Part shown: positions 1 to 9,336 of the stretch, piece by piece
Position numbering within the stretch: position 1 is the first letter of the stretch
How the letters are laid out: each line of letters starts with the position of its first letter
NCBI GenBank assembly: GCA_030913685.1
Contig: CP133187.1
Coordinates: 1,761,501-1,825,500, forward strand
Reading direction: 5' to 3'
Source: Oscillospiraceae bacterium MB24-C1
GTDB taxonomy: Bacteria; Bacillota; Clostridia; Oscillospirales; Ruminococcaceae
Length of the DNA: 64,000 bases
The notes under the pieces: model-generated
Database searches by the model: none
Seen by the model: the letters and a program-made list of their open reading frames with translations, nothing else
What the model was told of the DNA's origin: nothing
Program-made: the position numbers and the translations under genes

Positions 1-606
1 ATCCTCGACGGTGAGGATATAACTTTTAAAAAAGACTATCGTCGTGCGCAGTCGATCGGCAGACTGTTTCAAGACCCGCTTTCGGGCACCGCCCCCAGTA
101 TGACCATTGAGGAAAATCTCTCGCTGGCCTATATGCGCACAGCGGCGCACACCTCTTCATTCGGGCTCACCTCAAAGGACCGGCGTTATTTACGTGAGCG
201 TCTGGCGACGCTTGATTTAGGTCTTGAAGATCGGCTCTCTTCGCCGGTCGGGCTGCTATCCGGTGGCCAACGGCAGGCCTTGACGTTGCTGATGGCTACG
301 CTGATTACGCCTAAACTTCTGTTGTTAGATGAACACACCGCCGCACTCGACCCCGCCACCGCCGAAAAGGTGTTGCAGCTCACCCGTAATATTGTAGCGG
401 AAAACCAAATCACTTGTATGATGATCACGCATAACATGCGTTCGTCTCTGGAGCTTGGCAGCCGTACGATCATGATGGATGCTGGCAAGATCATTCTAGA
501 CATTGCCGGAGAAGAGCGTCAAAGCATGACAGTCAGTGGTCTTCTCGAACGCTTCCGTACGGCCGCGGCCAAGGATCTGGATAACGATCGCATGTTGCTG
601 GATTAA
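1..606 (+). CDS. ABC transporter ATP-binding protein, 5' end missing
   Basis: The frame is open from base 1, so the N-terminal part with Walker A lies outside the window. Visible are the Q-loop (GRLFQDPLSG), the ABC signature LLSGGQRQ, Walker B LLLLDEH followed by a D-loop, and the H-loop MMITHNM. It should power import or export of a small solute at the membrane. The general look (long insert before the signature, SGGQRQALTLLMA) resembles ATPases that partner TrpX/DUF534-type substrate-binding proteins, but the partner genes are upstream and unseen, so the substrate is open. Followed directly by an intrinsic terminator, so it is the last gene of its operon. Confidence 0.9.
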   Translation: MLDGEDITFKKDYRRAQSIGRLFQDPLSGTAPSMTIEENLSLAYMRTAAHTSSFGLTSKDRRYLRERLATLDLGLEDRLSSPVGLLSGGQRQALTLLMATLITPKLLLLDEHTAALDPATAEKVLQLTRNIVAENQITCMMITHNMRSSLELGSRTIMMDAGKIILDIAGEERQSMTVSGLLERFRTAAAKDLDNDRMLLD

Positions 607-657
607 GCGAATCTAGCCATTTTCGCCGATATACTAAACAAGATTTGCCCGACGAAA

Positions 658-701
658 AGAAGAGCAGCCTATACCAACCTGGTAAGGGCTGCTCTTTTTT
701 A
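658..701 (+). terminator. Intrinsic terminator of the ABC operon
   Basis: AGAGCAGCC (661-669) pairs with GGCTGCTCT (687-695) and is followed by a run of T (696-700), about 55 bases after the ATPase stop codon. Confidence 0.85.
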
Positions 702-786
702 TCGGACCGCTGTAAGCTGCGGCCTTATAATGTAAGGTCGCCCGGCGGTTGTAAATAATATCGTTTCAATAGTACCTTTGTTAAAA

Positions 787-824
787 CGGGCACGAAGCAG
801 ATTTCATTATCTGCTTCGTGCCCG
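787..824 (-). terminator. Hairpin ending the 829-1476 gene
   Basis: A perfect 16-bp stem (787-802 with 809-824) and a 6-base loop lie just past the stop of the minus-strand gene. On the minus strand it is followed by a short TTTT, so it probably works as that gene's terminator; it also blocks read-through from the other side. Confidence 0.75.
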
Positions 825-828
825 CCTG

Positions 829-1476
829 TTATTGTTCGATTTGCGGTGGAACAACGACTTTGTCAAGATAATCCGTCACCGCATTAACGTCAAGCTTATC
901 GACTTTTCCGTTAGCCCGCATTTTTCTGTTTTTAACCCATGAACCTAACTGCTCAAGCACAATGCAGCCGGAATCGCGTCCTAAATATAGCTCCGGCAAG
1001 GCGAACGGGTCCGCAAATATCGTCAGTGCATCAATCGAAACACCATAAATGCCCCCCTGAGACAATCCTTTTCGCATTGGTTCAAAACATTGCTGCAAAA
1101 CCCGAATAGGGTTCTCTATACGCACATTCTTGGTTTTATTGTCTTCCACTTTCCAAGTTTCGTCCTCAGAGGAACCATATACACGAATACCCCAACCAAT
1201 CGAGCGCACAGCGACCATACCCGCTGCATCAACCAACAAATGGTCAAAATGAATCTGTTGACCTGCAAAATCGAAGGTAACGTCATGATAAACTTTACCA
1301 TCCTTGACCTTTAACTTTTTCTTTACGCGCTTCAGAGCTGATGCGTCATTGCGCCGTTTCGTAATGGCTTTAGTTACGAAATATAATAAAGCGAAGCATG
1401 AAAACGCCATTAAAAAGAAATAGGTATAGTCCTGCCAAGTATGAAGCTTCCATGCCTGAAAGTTTTCAAAAAACAT
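829..1476 (-). CDS. Membrane-anchored NERD-like protein
   Basis: 215 aa. Residues about 17-37 form one hydrophobic segment, followed by a basic patch (KRRNDASALKRVKKKLK), so the protein is likely anchored with the rest in the cytoplasm. The section from about 60 to 135 (HFDHLLVDAAGMVAVRS, then W, then an NPIRVLQQ-like stretch) follows the pattern of the NERD (nuclease-related) domain, but the acidic and lysine residues expected after the central strand are replaced, so nuclease activity is doubtful. The start has a GAAAGGA ribosome binding site. It stands alone between terminators. Function unknown; the NERD call is by pattern only. Confidence 0.6.
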   Translation of the reverse strand: MFFENFQAWKLHTWQDYTYFFLMAFSCFALLYFVTKAITKRRNDASALKRVKKKLKVKDGKVYHDVTFDFAGQQIHFDHLLVDAAGMVAVRSIGWGIRVYGSSEDETWKVEDNKTKNVRIENPIRVLQQCFEPMRKGLSQGGIYGVSIDALTIFADPFALPELYLGRDSGCIVLEQLGSWVKNRKMRANGKVDKLDVNAVTDYLDKVVVPPQIEQ

Positions 1477-1601
1477 AGGCGCGTGTCCTTTCTGCGGTTA
1501 TCTTCTCTTTTTAAAGAGAGGTAAAATTTGCGGTATTATTGGTCCTATAAAGGACGTAATAAATAGATGTCTGGTAATTAATGAGATCGACATTATTATA
1601 C

Positions 1602-2741
1602 TTAAATGCAGCTAAGTACACAAGCCAGTAACATCGGAAAGCCCTTTTTAAGGCTTTCAAGTTCAATATATTCTTCACGGGTGTGTGCGCCGTGCCCTTG
1701 ATATCCGCCAAAGCAAATAGCAGGAATCCCCATCGAAAAGGGGATATTACAATCGGTTGAAGATGGCAAAAACTCCGGCGTCGTACCACAGTATTCCGCC
1801 AATAGTCCCGTAAGCTTATCCTCCAGCTTCTTTTGGCGGACGGGGTCTACATCGCCCATGCAGGGGCGCAACCCGAGCACCTCTACATTGACCTCTGCAA
1901 CCATCCTTCTGGTCGCCTCAACAGCACCATCAAAAATACGCTGCATGCCTTCCATATTTTCGCCAACATCGGATCGGTATTCAAACAGCATCTCTGCCTG
2001 TTGCGCAATCGTGTTCACCGAAGTTCCGCCGGAAATTTTGCCTACGTTAAAGCTGGTGCGCGATCCTGTACGGGGTAGAGGCGCATTATAAAGTGTTTGA
2101 ATCAATGCCGAAAGATAAAAAATAGCATTTTGGTTCCCAAAATCGGCATAGGAATGTCCGCCTTCGGTCTTAACCTCAACACGATAACGCACTGAACCAA
2201 CGGCAGCGTTACAGGCCATATCATAACCACCGTCAAATGAATACACCTCTTTGACGCGCCCCTCATAAGCTTCCATCAACGCGCGGCAGCCTTTTAAGTT
2301 TCCAAGGCCCTCCTCGCCACTATTCATCACAAACAGCATACCCTGGGTAGGCATCAGTTTTTTCTTAAAAACATACTTGGCACAGAGCATCAACATCGCC
2401 ACATTGACAGTATCATCGCCAACACCCGGGCAAAACAACTTACCGTCCTCTTCTCGTATCGCCATTGGCTCGGTATCGGGGAACACAGTATCAATGTGTG
2501 CCATAAATACTGTGATATTATCACTATCCTCGCAGTTTAAAGGCCAAATGACATTGAGCGCTTCATCAATATAAACATCTTTGGCCCCCATCTTTAAAAA
2601 CCAGTCTTTACAAAACGCTGCACGATTCTCTTCGTGGTTTGAAGGGGCGCATATGCCGCAAAGCGTACGCGTCAAATCAATTAATTCTTGATGATTCGCT
2701 TTTACATAGTCCCGAGCCTCGGCCGAAAGCGCATATCCCAT
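1602..2741 (-). CDS. M20-family metallopeptidase (peptidase T-like)
   Basis: 379 aa, the usual length for M20 di/tripeptidases and deacylases. The di-zinc site can be followed: AHIDTVFPD (first His and catalytic Asp), GVGDDT (bridging Asp), NSGEEGLG (catalytic Glu plus ligand), and HGAHTREEYI near the C-terminus (last His). A cytosolic enzyme that should cut a small peptide or an N-acyl amino acid. GGAGAG precedes ATG 2741. It follows abgB-abgT on the same strand but a good terminator separates them, so it may be expressed only by read-through or by its own promoter. Exact substrate unknown. Confidence 0.88.
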   Translation of the reverse strand: MGYALSAEARDYVKANHQELIDLTRTLCGICAPSNHEENRAAFCKDWFLKMGAKDVYIDEALNVIWPLNCEDSDNITVFMAHIDTVFPDTEPMAIREEDGKLFCPGVGDDTVNVAMLMLCAKYVFKKKLMPTQGMLFVMNSGEEGLGNLKGCRALMEAYEGRVKEVYSFDGGYDMACNAAVGSVRYRVEVKTEGGHSYADFGNQNAIFYLSALIQTLYNAPLPRTGSRTSFNVGKISGGTSVNTIAQQAEMLFEYRSDVGENMEGMQRIFDGAVEATRRMVAEVNVEVLGLRPCMGDVDPVRQKKLEDKLTGLLAEYCGTTPEFLPSSTDCNIPFSMGIPAICFGGYQGHGAHTREEYIELESLKKGFPMLLACVLSCI

Positions 2742-2764
2742 GGTGATCTCTCCTCTTACAATAA

Positions 2765-2800
2765 ATCCAAAACGGCCCAGGCCACAAGGCCCGGGCCGTT
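2765..2800 (-). terminator. Terminator between abgT and the M20 peptidase
   Basis: 13-base arms (2771-2783 and 2788-2800) with one mismatch and an ACAA loop; the minus strand reads CCGTTTTGG after the stem. It sits downstream of abgT on the minus strand. Confidence 0.7.
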
Positions 2801-2850
2801 CTAAATCATTCGGATTATACAGGTTTAAGCATATTGATTAATTGCAATGC

Positions 2851-4407
2851 TTAAAGAACACCGGCGGGCAGAGCAGCGGTAACGCCCGGGCCAATCGGTA
2901 GACCGGTGAGGTACCAGATGACAAAGAAGATAATCCATACAATCTGAAGCATAATTGCAATCGGAATCAGGTTGGAAACCAGCGTACCGATCTTGATATC
3001 CTTGTCATACTTGGCCTGCGCCACGCTAAGAACCATCCAGATGTAGGGGCTCATGGGCGTAAAGCAGTTAGAGGGAGAGTCGCCCAGACGATACATCAGC
3101 TGAGTAAAGCCAGGGTGAATATCAAGCAGCATGAACATCGGAACAAAGATCGGCGCAAAGATTGCCCACTTTGCAGAACCGGAGGACACAAACAGGTTAA
3201 CAAATGCGCAGAGCAAAATAAACAGAACAAACATAACAACAGCTGGCAGTTGAATTTTGCCTAAGAACTCAGCGCCCGAAATGGCCAGCATGGTGCCCAG
3301 CTGAGTCCATTTAAACAGCGAGTTAAACTGACCGCAGAAGAAGCAGAATGTGACATAGCCGCCCATAGCGCTCATCTGCTTAACCATCGCCTTGTTAACG
3401 TCAGTGGTGTTTTTGAACTTCTTGGTGGTGTAACCATAGACGATGCCAGGAATGCTAAAGAAGAAGAACAGAATCGGAATCAAGCCCTTGAGCAGGGGAG
3501 AGCCGACAAATGCACGGCTACCGTCCTCACCGATCTTGGCGAGCGATCCGAAGAAGAAACCAGCCAGAACCAGCGCGATATAAAGCAGCGCCGCGATACC
3601 AGCAGCATTAAGGCCCTTCTTTTCAAGTGGAGTGACTTCCTCAAGCTTGCCGCCGCCTTCGCCTTCGTACTTGCCAAAACGGGGTTCGATGAGCTTTTCG
3701 CAAGTCAGACCAATGACAATAGAGCAAAGGAATACCGATACAACCATAAAAAACCAGTTGCAGGTGACATCAACAACAAAGTTGGAATCGGGCATGAAGC
3801 CTTTGATTGCCTCGTTGGTCAAACCCTGAAGCAGCGAGTCGGTGCCGGCGATCATCAGGTTGGCGGTAAAGCCGGCCTGTGCACCAGCGTAACCAGCAAG
3901 CATACCGACGACAGGGTGCTTATGCACACCCAAATAAATAATTGCGGCCATCGGCGGGATGATGACCATCGCGGTATCGGAAGCAATGTTACCAACCGTG
4001 CCAACAAAAGCGATGGCATAAGGAACGATTGCAGCGGGAACGTTGCGCAAACTATTACGCAGCATAGCCAAAATCATGCCAGACTCTTCGCACATACCAA
4101 TTGCTAGGGTCATGGTAATAACCAGACCGAGCGGTGCAAAGCCAGTGAAGTTCTTGATCAGGTTGTCAAGCAGCCACTGAACACCACCAGCAGAGAACAG
4201 GTTTTGCGATACAACCGCTTCTTTAGTCGAAGGGTTCACCAAGCTTACACCGGTAACCGTAAAAATAGCACCGATAACAGCAACGATCAAAAACAGGTAG
4301 ACAAACAGGATCGCGGGTGGCGGCAACTTGTTGCATACTCTCTCGATACCATCGAGAAAGCGGTCAACCGCACTCTTTTTCTGGGCAGCAGGGGTAGATG
4401 CGCTCAT
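2851..4407 (-). CDS. abgT: AbgT-family transporter (aminobenzoyl-glutamate type)
   Basis: 518 aa multi-pass membrane protein with roughly 12 hydrophobic segments. Features of the AbgT family are present: the N-terminal RFLDGIERVCNKLPPP stretch before the first membrane segment, the ASDTAMVIIPPMAA region, and SSGSAKWAIFAPIFVPMF with the later GDSPSNCFTPMSPY motif. Family members import p-aminobenzoyl-glutamate or act as antimetabolite exporters. AAGGAGG lies 7 bases before ATG 4407. It follows abgB by 93 bases on the same strand, matching the E. coli abg gene pairing, so uptake of a glutamate conjugate that AbgB then cleaves is the natural reading. Confidence 0.92.
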   Translation of the reverse strand: MSASTPAAQKKSAVDRFLDGIERVCNKLPPPAILFVYLFLIVAVIGAIFTVTGVSLVNPSTKEAVVSQNLFSAGGVQWLLDNLIKNFTGFAPLGLVITMTLAIGMCEESGMILAMLRNSLRNVPAAIVPYAIAFVGTVGNIASDTAMVIIPPMAAIIYLGVHKHPVVGMLAGYAGAQAGFTANLMIAGTDSLLQGLTNEAIKGFMPDSNFVVDVTCNWFFMVVSVFLCSIVIGLTCEKLIEPRFGKYEGEGGGKLEEVTPLEKKGLNAAGIAALLYIALVLAGFFFGSLAKIGEDGSRAFVGSPLLKGLIPILFFFFSIPGIVYGYTTKKFKNTTDVNKAMVKQMSAMGGYVTFCFFCGQFNSLFKWTQLGTMLAISGAEFLGKIQLPAVVMFVLFILLCAFVNLFVSSGSAKWAIFAPIFVPMFMLLDIHPGFTQLMYRLGDSPSNCFTPMSPYIWMVLSVAQAKYDKDIKIGTLVSNLIPIAIMLQIVWIIFFVIWYLTGLPIGPGVTAALPAGVL

Positions 4408-4500
4408 AGAGAAATCCTCCTTATAAATAATTATGTTATGTCGCGGTTATCAGTGTTGCAGCACGTAAACAGCGACATAGAAACCATTTTGGGTCTTTAC

Positions 4501-5949
4501 CTACTTTTTGGGGGCAATAGATCGCGGGCGGACATCCTTTGGAATCGCACAGCGATAACGTTGGCCGCCAAGTCGCTTTTGGTGCTCAGCCTTCGCCTCT
4601 TCAACCAGCGATGGTTGTTCAATTAATTTAATGGCCGTTGCAGCAATTACTTTGCCTGCATAAAGCATCCCCTTGTGCGCTATCGTACTCTTTCCCTGCG
4701 CCACCTGCTGCCAGGAATGCGCGGGGGTCAACGCTGCTTTAGCGGTCACAAATATCTGCGCCGTGGGGCAAACCCAACTGACGTCTCCGACGTCAGTAGA
4801 CCCCCCCATAAATCCTTCTGTCACTGTTAATGGTGCAATAAAATCATAGATCGGCTTGTCCATTTGGCTGCGCAAAAAGGCCTGATCCTCTTTGCTATAG
4901 CGTTCCATCTGGTACTCATAAGGATTCGCCGAATTTTCAAAACTTTTAATAATTTGTTTAGCAAATGCTATTTCTTCATCGGTGTAATCGGGTGGCGCAA
5001 TCTCTTCAAATGACTGCTGAAACACCTCAAGTAGAGCCCAATTCACAACCATATTGGAACACGCCTTGATAAAATCATATTCCATCGTTGTTTCAGTCAT
5101 AAGCGCCGCACCTTGTGCAATTTTGTTGACGCGCCCAAAAAGCGCCTCTAATTGTTGGTTCTTGGGTGCACGGATTAAATAAAGCACCTCGGCTTCCGGC
5201 GGAACCACATTCGGAGAAAAGCCACCCGAATTGGTAATAGCATAATGAATCCGCGCTTTTTCAATCATGTGTTCGCGCAAAAACTGTACACCGACATTCA
5301 TAAGCTCAACAGCATCCAGCGCACTGCGCCCCAGATGAGGCGTTGCTGCCGCATGGGAGCTAACCCCTTTAAACCGATAGGCAACTTGATAGTTTGCAAG
5401 CGATGTCTCGTTACTCACGGCATTGATATCCCAGGGATGCCAAGTCAATGCACAATCAAGTTCATCAAAAACACCGTCCCGCGCCATAAACGCTTTGCCG
5501 GAGCCACCTTCTTCACCGGGGCAACCGAAATAGACAACCGTGCCGGAGCAGTTATTCTCTTTAAGATACTCGCGGATGGCAACTGCAGCCGCCAACGAAC
5601 CGGCTCCCAAAAGGTTATGTCCGCAGCCATGCCCCGGCTCACCAGGAGAAATCGCCTTCTTTTCGGCGGAATCTGCCTCCTGACTTAAACCGGACAGGGC
5701 ATCAAACTCACCTAAAATGCCTATAACAGGCTTACCCGAGCCATAGCGTGCTGAAAACGCCGTGTCAATACCGCCAACCTTTTCGGTAACGGAAAAGCCA
5801 AACTCTTTTAGAGCGTCTATCAGCACCTTCGCCGAAGCATACTCTAAAAAGGCTGTCTCCGGGGTTTCCCAAATAGCATCACTCACCGCACAAAGCGCTC
5901 CCGCCTGTCGGTCAATGACATCTAACGCATCTTGGAAACTTGCCTTCAT
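4501..5949 (-). CDS. abgB: p-Aminobenzoyl-glutamate hydrolase subunit B-like amidohydrolase
   Basis: 482 aa, the same length as E. coli AbgB (481), with the same landmarks: DALSGLSQEA, GHGCGHNLLGAG, GCPGEEGGSGKAFM, ALTWHPWD, HLGRSALDAVELM, GGSTDVGDVSW, IAHKGML, and the C-terminal RCAIPKDVRP. It is an M20D metallo-amidohydrolase expected to split p-aminobenzoyl-glutamate or a similar acyl-glutamate into the acid and glutamate in the cytosol. No abgA partner is visible here, although the E. coli enzyme is an AbgA/AbgB heterodimer. First gene of a two-gene operon with abgT, with a good sigma-A promoter at 6004-6032 and GGGGGTG before the start. Confidence 0.93.
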   Translation of the reverse strand: MKASFQDALDVIDRQAGALCAVSDAIWETPETAFLEYASAKVLIDALKEFGFSVTEKVGGIDTAFSARYGSGKPVIGILGEFDALSGLSQEADSAEKKAISPGEPGHGCGHNLLGAGSLAAAVAIREYLKENNCSGTVVYFGCPGEEGGSGKAFMARDGVFDELDCALTWHPWDINAVSNETSLANYQVAYRFKGVSSHAAATPHLGRSALDAVELMNVGVQFLREHMIEKARIHYAITNSGGFSPNVVPPEAEVLYLIRAPKNQQLEALFGRVNKIAQGAALMTETTMEYDFIKACSNMVVNWALLEVFQQSFEEIAPPDYTDEEIAFAKQIIKSFENSANPYEYQMERYSKEDQAFLRSQMDKPIYDFIAPLTVTEGFMGGSTDVGDVSWVCPTAQIFVTAKAALTPAHSWQQVAQGKSTIAHKGMLYAGKVIAATAIKLIEQPSLVEEAKAEHQKRLGGQRYRCAIPKDVRPRSIAPKK

Positions 5950-6003
5950 TTACACACCCCCGAATAAAAAGCATGACATGGAAACCCAAAGTCATTTAAT
6001 GAT

Positions 6004-6032
6004 ATTATAACAGGCTAGAAACACTTTGTCTA
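6004..6032 (-). promoter_or_regulatory. Sigma-A promoter for abgB-abgT
   Basis: Minus strand TAGACA, 17-base spacer, TATAAT; the -10 box is about 55 bases before the abgB start. Confidence 0.75.
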
Positions 6033-6170
6033 TAATTTAATTGTACCCACGGCCCTTTATTTATCACTTTATATAACATGCATATAGCCGATTGGCTTTT
6101 TTATATGAATAATATACAATAATAAAAATATAAAATTTGTTACATTTTATACCTATTAACAAATAATCTC

Positions 6171-6190
6171 TTGCGGATATCTATCCGCAA
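6171..6190 (-). terminator. Short hairpin after the peptidase T-like gene
   Basis: TTGCGGATA pairs with TATCCGCAA across a 2-base loop, a few bases beyond the 6195 stop codon. No clear U-run follows, so it may only stabilise the mRNA end. Confidence 0.45.
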
Positions 6191-6194
6191 ACCA

Positions 6195-7310
6195 CTATTT
6201 TACATCGGTCATCAAGCGATACATCATCTCGGCGGTCAGCTCAAGTTGCCTGACCTCGATAAATTCATTGGTAGTGTGAACTTTGGACATACCTGTCGCC
6301 AAAACAACCGCATCGATTCCGTTGAGGTTGAAAATGTTCACATCGCTACCACCACCGGTACTGCCGACAATAGGCTCTATCCCCATGTCAGACAAAACAG
6401 ACGACAACTCTTTGACTAGCACATGGTCATGAGGAATATTGTAGCTGACATAGGCGGTATCACAGCGGCACTCCAGATTAGCTCCAAATTCGTCGCACGC
6501 GCTCTGCAAACAGTCCACCATGTGTTTGGCCTGTGCCTGAAGCTTGTCGTAGTTGCGGCTTCTGGTCTCGGCAATAATCGAAACCTTATCCGGTACGATG
6601 TTGGTGGCATATTGCGCGTTGATCGTACCGATGTTCGCCGTCGTTTCTTCATCAAGGCGCAGCAGCTTCATCTTGGCAATGCCGTGTGCAGCAACCTGAA
6701 TAGCCGAGATGCCCGTCTCAGGTGCAATACCGGCGTGCGCGGTCTTGCCAATGACGTCTGCATAAATTTTAATCTGTCCCGGTGCCTGCGCGATAATTTT
6801 TCCTACATTTCCGCTTGAATCAAGTGCAACGCCCTTCTTGGACTGAATACGTGAATAATCAAGCTGCTTGGCACCGCGTAGACCGCCTTCTTCGCAGATG
6901 GTGAAAATCACCTCAAAAGTGCGGTGCGGAATCTGCTTTTCTTTAATGCTGCGGATAGCTTCAATTATACCTGCAATGCCAGACTTGTCGTCACTGGCCA
7001 GAATCGTGTCACCGCTACTGCGGATAACACCGTCCACCACCACCGGCTTAATGCCGATACCGGGCTTAACGGTATCCATGTGGGCTGAAAAGAGAATCGG
7101 CTCACCGGGCAGCGTACCCTCAAATGTGCTGTAAATGTTATAACCGTTTGAGCTAAGCGCCTCACCGGCATTATCGGTTGTCACAACTCCGCCAAGCGAT
7201 TTGAGCTCCTGCACCATGCGGTCTGCAAAAGCCTTTTCGTTGCCTGTTTCACTGTCAATCTGAACATATTCCAGAAAAGTTGCCAATAGTCGTTCGTTGT
7301 TAACCATCAT
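6195..7310 (-). CDS. M20-family tripeptidase, peptidase T-like
   Basis: 371 aa cytosolic metallopeptidase. Metal and catalytic motifs: SAHMDTVKPG (His/Asp), ASDDKSGIAGI (bridging Asp), TICEEGGLRGA (Glu pair), GVALDSSGN, and the C-terminal VHTTNEFIE (His). The dimerisation domain begins around residue 180 (GKTAHAGIAPETG). The STGGGSDVNIFN motif is typical of the PepT-like group (B. subtilis YqjE type). Start: AAGGAGGG precedes two adjacent ATGs; the second (7307) has the better spacing, so the protein may be one residue shorter. A TTGACA-type promoter lies upstream. It would release free amino acids from small peptides for fermentation. Confidence 0.9.
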   Translation of the reverse strand: MMVNNERLLATFLEYVQIDSETGNEKAFADRMVQELKSLGGVVTTDNAGEALSSNGYNIYSTFEGTLPGEPILFSAHMDTVKPGIGIKPVVVDGVIRSSGDTILASDDKSGIAGIIEAIRSIKEKQIPHRTFEVIFTICEEGGLRGAKQLDYSRIQSKKGVALDSSGNVGKIIAQAPGQIKIYADVIGKTAHAGIAPETGISAIQVAAHGIAKMKLLRLDEETTANIGTINAQYATNIVPDKVSIIAETRSRNYDKLQAQAKHMVDCLQSACDEFGANLECRCDTAYVSYNIPHDHVLVKELSSVLSDMGIEPIVGSTGGGSDVNIFNLNGIDAVVLATGMSKVHTTNEFIEVRQLELTAEMMYRLMTDVK

Positions 7311-7366
7311 TAAGCCCTCCTTGTGTAATGACTTTTTATGAATAAAGTGTGTTTAACTTGCTTTTA

Positions 7367-7395
7367 AATAATAACAAATTTTCCTCTACTGTCAA
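7367..7395 (-). promoter_or_regulatory. Probable sigma-A promoter of the peptidase T-like gene
   Basis: Minus strand TTGACA, 17 bases, ATTATT, about 57 bases before the start codon. Confidence 0.55.
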
Positions 7396-7476
7396 TCACA
7401 AACTAATCCTTTATAAATTAGTGAAAAATACCTAAGCGCAAGCTAATAGTTGGGAGTGGCACTTAATCCGACAAAT

Positions 7477-7522
7477 CAAGAGGTGCAATATTGCAGAGTT
7501 TTCTTGCAATATTGCGCCTCTT
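7477..7522 (-). terminator. Terminator hairpin downstream of tcdA
   Basis: A long near-perfect inverted repeat (arms about 7477-7494 and 7505-7522, AGAGG..GCAATATTGCA type) begins a few bases past the tcdA stop. It closes the rrf2-mnmA-tcdA operon. Confidence 0.7.
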
Positions 7523-7528
7523 TGCATA

Positions 7529-8242
7529 TCACTTTCCTTTGATCAAATCTCGAATAACTTCACCGGCAATCATCAGACCTGCCACCGACGGAACAAACGA
7601 AACGCTACCGGGGGTCTGTCGGCGCCCCGGTGCAGTCGGTTCAAAGCCCTTTGGTGTCAGGGCTGTCTCGGTGGAATAGAGCACCTTGAGCGCCCGAATC
7701 CCTTTGCGCCTCAGTTCATAACGCATCACTTTAGCTAAAGGGCATACACTGGTGCTGTAGATATCAGCAATGGTAAAGCGCGAAGGATCCAGCTTATTTC
7801 CGGTTCCCATACTACTGATAATTGGCACATCAAGCCGCGTGGCCCGCTCTATCAGTTCCAGTTTGGAGGACACCGTGTCAATGGCGTCGACAATATAGTC
7901 ATAGCCCGAAAGATCAAATTTATCCGCATTTTCGGCGGTGTAGAATACTTGATGAATCCCTACCGACGCATCGGGATTGATATCTAGAATTCGTTCGCGC
8001 ATTACTGCAGCCTTTGGTCGACCTACCGTACTGTGCAGCGCCATAATTTGTCGGTTAATATTGGAGACCGCCACCTCATCAGAATCAAACAATGTCAAGC
8101 CACCGATACCAACCCGAGCCAGTGCCTCAGTACAAAACGATCCCACTCCGCCGACACCAAACACAGCTACCCGCTTTTGGGCCAGCTGTTCTATTGCTTC
8201 TTCACCTAACAGCATAGCACTGCGGCAAAACTGCTCTTTCAT
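7529..8242 (-). CDS. tcdA: tRNA threonylcarbamoyladenosine dehydratase (HesA/ThiF fold)
   Basis: 237 aa E1-like enzyme. It carries the nucleotide-binding GVGGVGSF motif (about residues 30-37), the LFDSDEVAVSNINRQ adenylation motif, DYIVDAIDTVSSK, and a conserved MGTGNKLDPSRF segment. TcdA uses ATP to close the ring of t6A37 in ANN-decoding tRNAs, giving ct6A. The start overlaps the end of mnmA by 4 bases, so the two tRNA-modification genes are translationally coupled. Other ThiF/HesA family roles are possible, but length, motifs and the neighbour favour TcdA. Confidence 0.88.
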   Translation of the reverse strand: MKEQFCRSAMLLGEEAIEQLAQKRVAVFGVGGVGSFCTEALARVGIGGLTLFDSDEVAVSNINRQIMALHSTVGRPKAAVMRERILDINPDASVGIHQVFYTAENADKFDLSGYDYIVDAIDTVSSKLELIERATRLDVPIISSMGTGNKLDPSRFTIADIYSTSVCPLAKVMRYELRRKGIRALKVLYSTETALTPKGFEPTAPGRRQTPGSVSFVPSVAGLMIAGEVIRDLIKGK

Positions 8243-9336
8243 AATCTTTCGTCCTCCAATATGCGGTCACGAATGGTACCGCCTCCCAGAACAATATCAT
8301 CCGCATAAAACACCGCTGCTTGTCCTGGGGTCAGCGCACGCTGCGGTACATCAAATTCCACTGTCAATCGCCCATCTTCCTGCGGGTGCAGCCATGCCGG
8401 CTGAGCCGTCTGCCGGTACCGCGATTTTACCTGTGCCCTGATGCTACCCTGTGGCACGCCGATCGACACCCAGTTAAGCGCATCCACCGTCATCCATCGC
8501 TGCATTAACAGTACTTCATCTCCTAGTACAACAGTATTGCTTTTCATATCCTTCTCTATGACAAACAATCTGCGGTCAGCCGAAACACCTAGACCGCGGC
8601 GCTGCCCAAGTGTGTAGTGGAGCATGCCCTCATGCTGGCCCAACACTTCGCCCTGTGGACTAACAAAGTGCCCCGGCTCTGAGAAAATGCCTAACGTTTT
8701 AGTTAAAAACCCAGCATAGTCCCCGTCCGGAACAAAACAAATATCCTGACTTTCTGACTTTCTGGCGGTGACAAGGCCGTGCGCCTCGGCCATTTCGCGC
8801 ACCTCTTGCTTATTCAGCCCACCGAGTGGAAATAGCGTACTGGCGAGCATTGGCTGGGTGAGCACATACAATACATAACTTTGATCCTTCGCCGGATCCT
8901 TTGCCTTTTTAAGCAGCCAGCGCCCAGCGGCAGCGTCATATTCACTCTGCACATAGTGGCCGGTAGCAATAGCGTCATATTCTAGCTGCTGCGCTCTTGT
9001 CAGCACACCGGAAAACTTAATTGAACGGTTACATTCAACGCACGGATTAGGCGTTTCTCCACGCCGATACCCCTCGGCAAACGGTTCAATGACGCCCTGC
9101 TTAAACTGTGCCTTCATATTAAAAACCAAGTGGTCAATCCCCAGCTTGGCACAAACTCGTCGCGCATCCTCCACATCATCAAGCGAGCAGCAAGTTTTGG
9201 TCTCGCCAAGCCCAATATCATTGTTTGAATAGAGCGACAGCGTTGCACCGCAGATGCTATAGCCCTGCCGCTGCAACAAAAGTGCTGCGACGGAGGAATC
9301 AACCCCGCCGCTCATGGCTACCATAACTTTTTTCAT
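8239..9336 (-). CDS. mnmA: tRNA-specific 2-thiouridylase MnmA
   Basis: 365 aa. The N-terminal PP-loop reads MSGGVDSSVAALLL. The catalytic cysteines are C99 in NPCVECNRSIKF and C200 in SQDICFVPDGDY, and ATGHYV is also present. MnmA thiolates U34 of tRNA-Lys, -Glu and -Gln in the cytosol with sulfur handed on from a cysteine desulfurase. It overlaps rrf2 upstream and tcdA downstream by 4 bases each. No cysteine desulfurase is encoded alongside, unlike many Clostridia in which iscS/nifU lie between rrf2 and mnmA. Confidence 0.96.
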   Translation of the reverse strand: MKKVMVAMSGGVDSSVAALLLQRQGYSICGATLSLYSNNDIGLGETKTCCSLDDVEDARRVCAKLGIDHLVFNMKAQFKQGVIEPFAEGYRRGETPNPCVECNRSIKFSGVLTRAQQLEYDAIATGHYVQSEYDAAAGRWLLKKAKDPAKDQSYVLYVLTQPMLASTLFPLGGLNKQEVREMAEAHGLVTARKSESQDICFVPDGDYAGFLTKTLGIFSEPGHFVSPQGEVLGQHEGMLHYTLGQRRGLGVSADRRLFVIEKDMKSNTVVLGDEVLLMQRWMTVDALNWVSIGVPQGSIRAQVKSRYRQTAQPAWLHPQEDGRLTVEFDVPQRALTPGQAAVFYADDIVLGGGTIRDRILEDERL

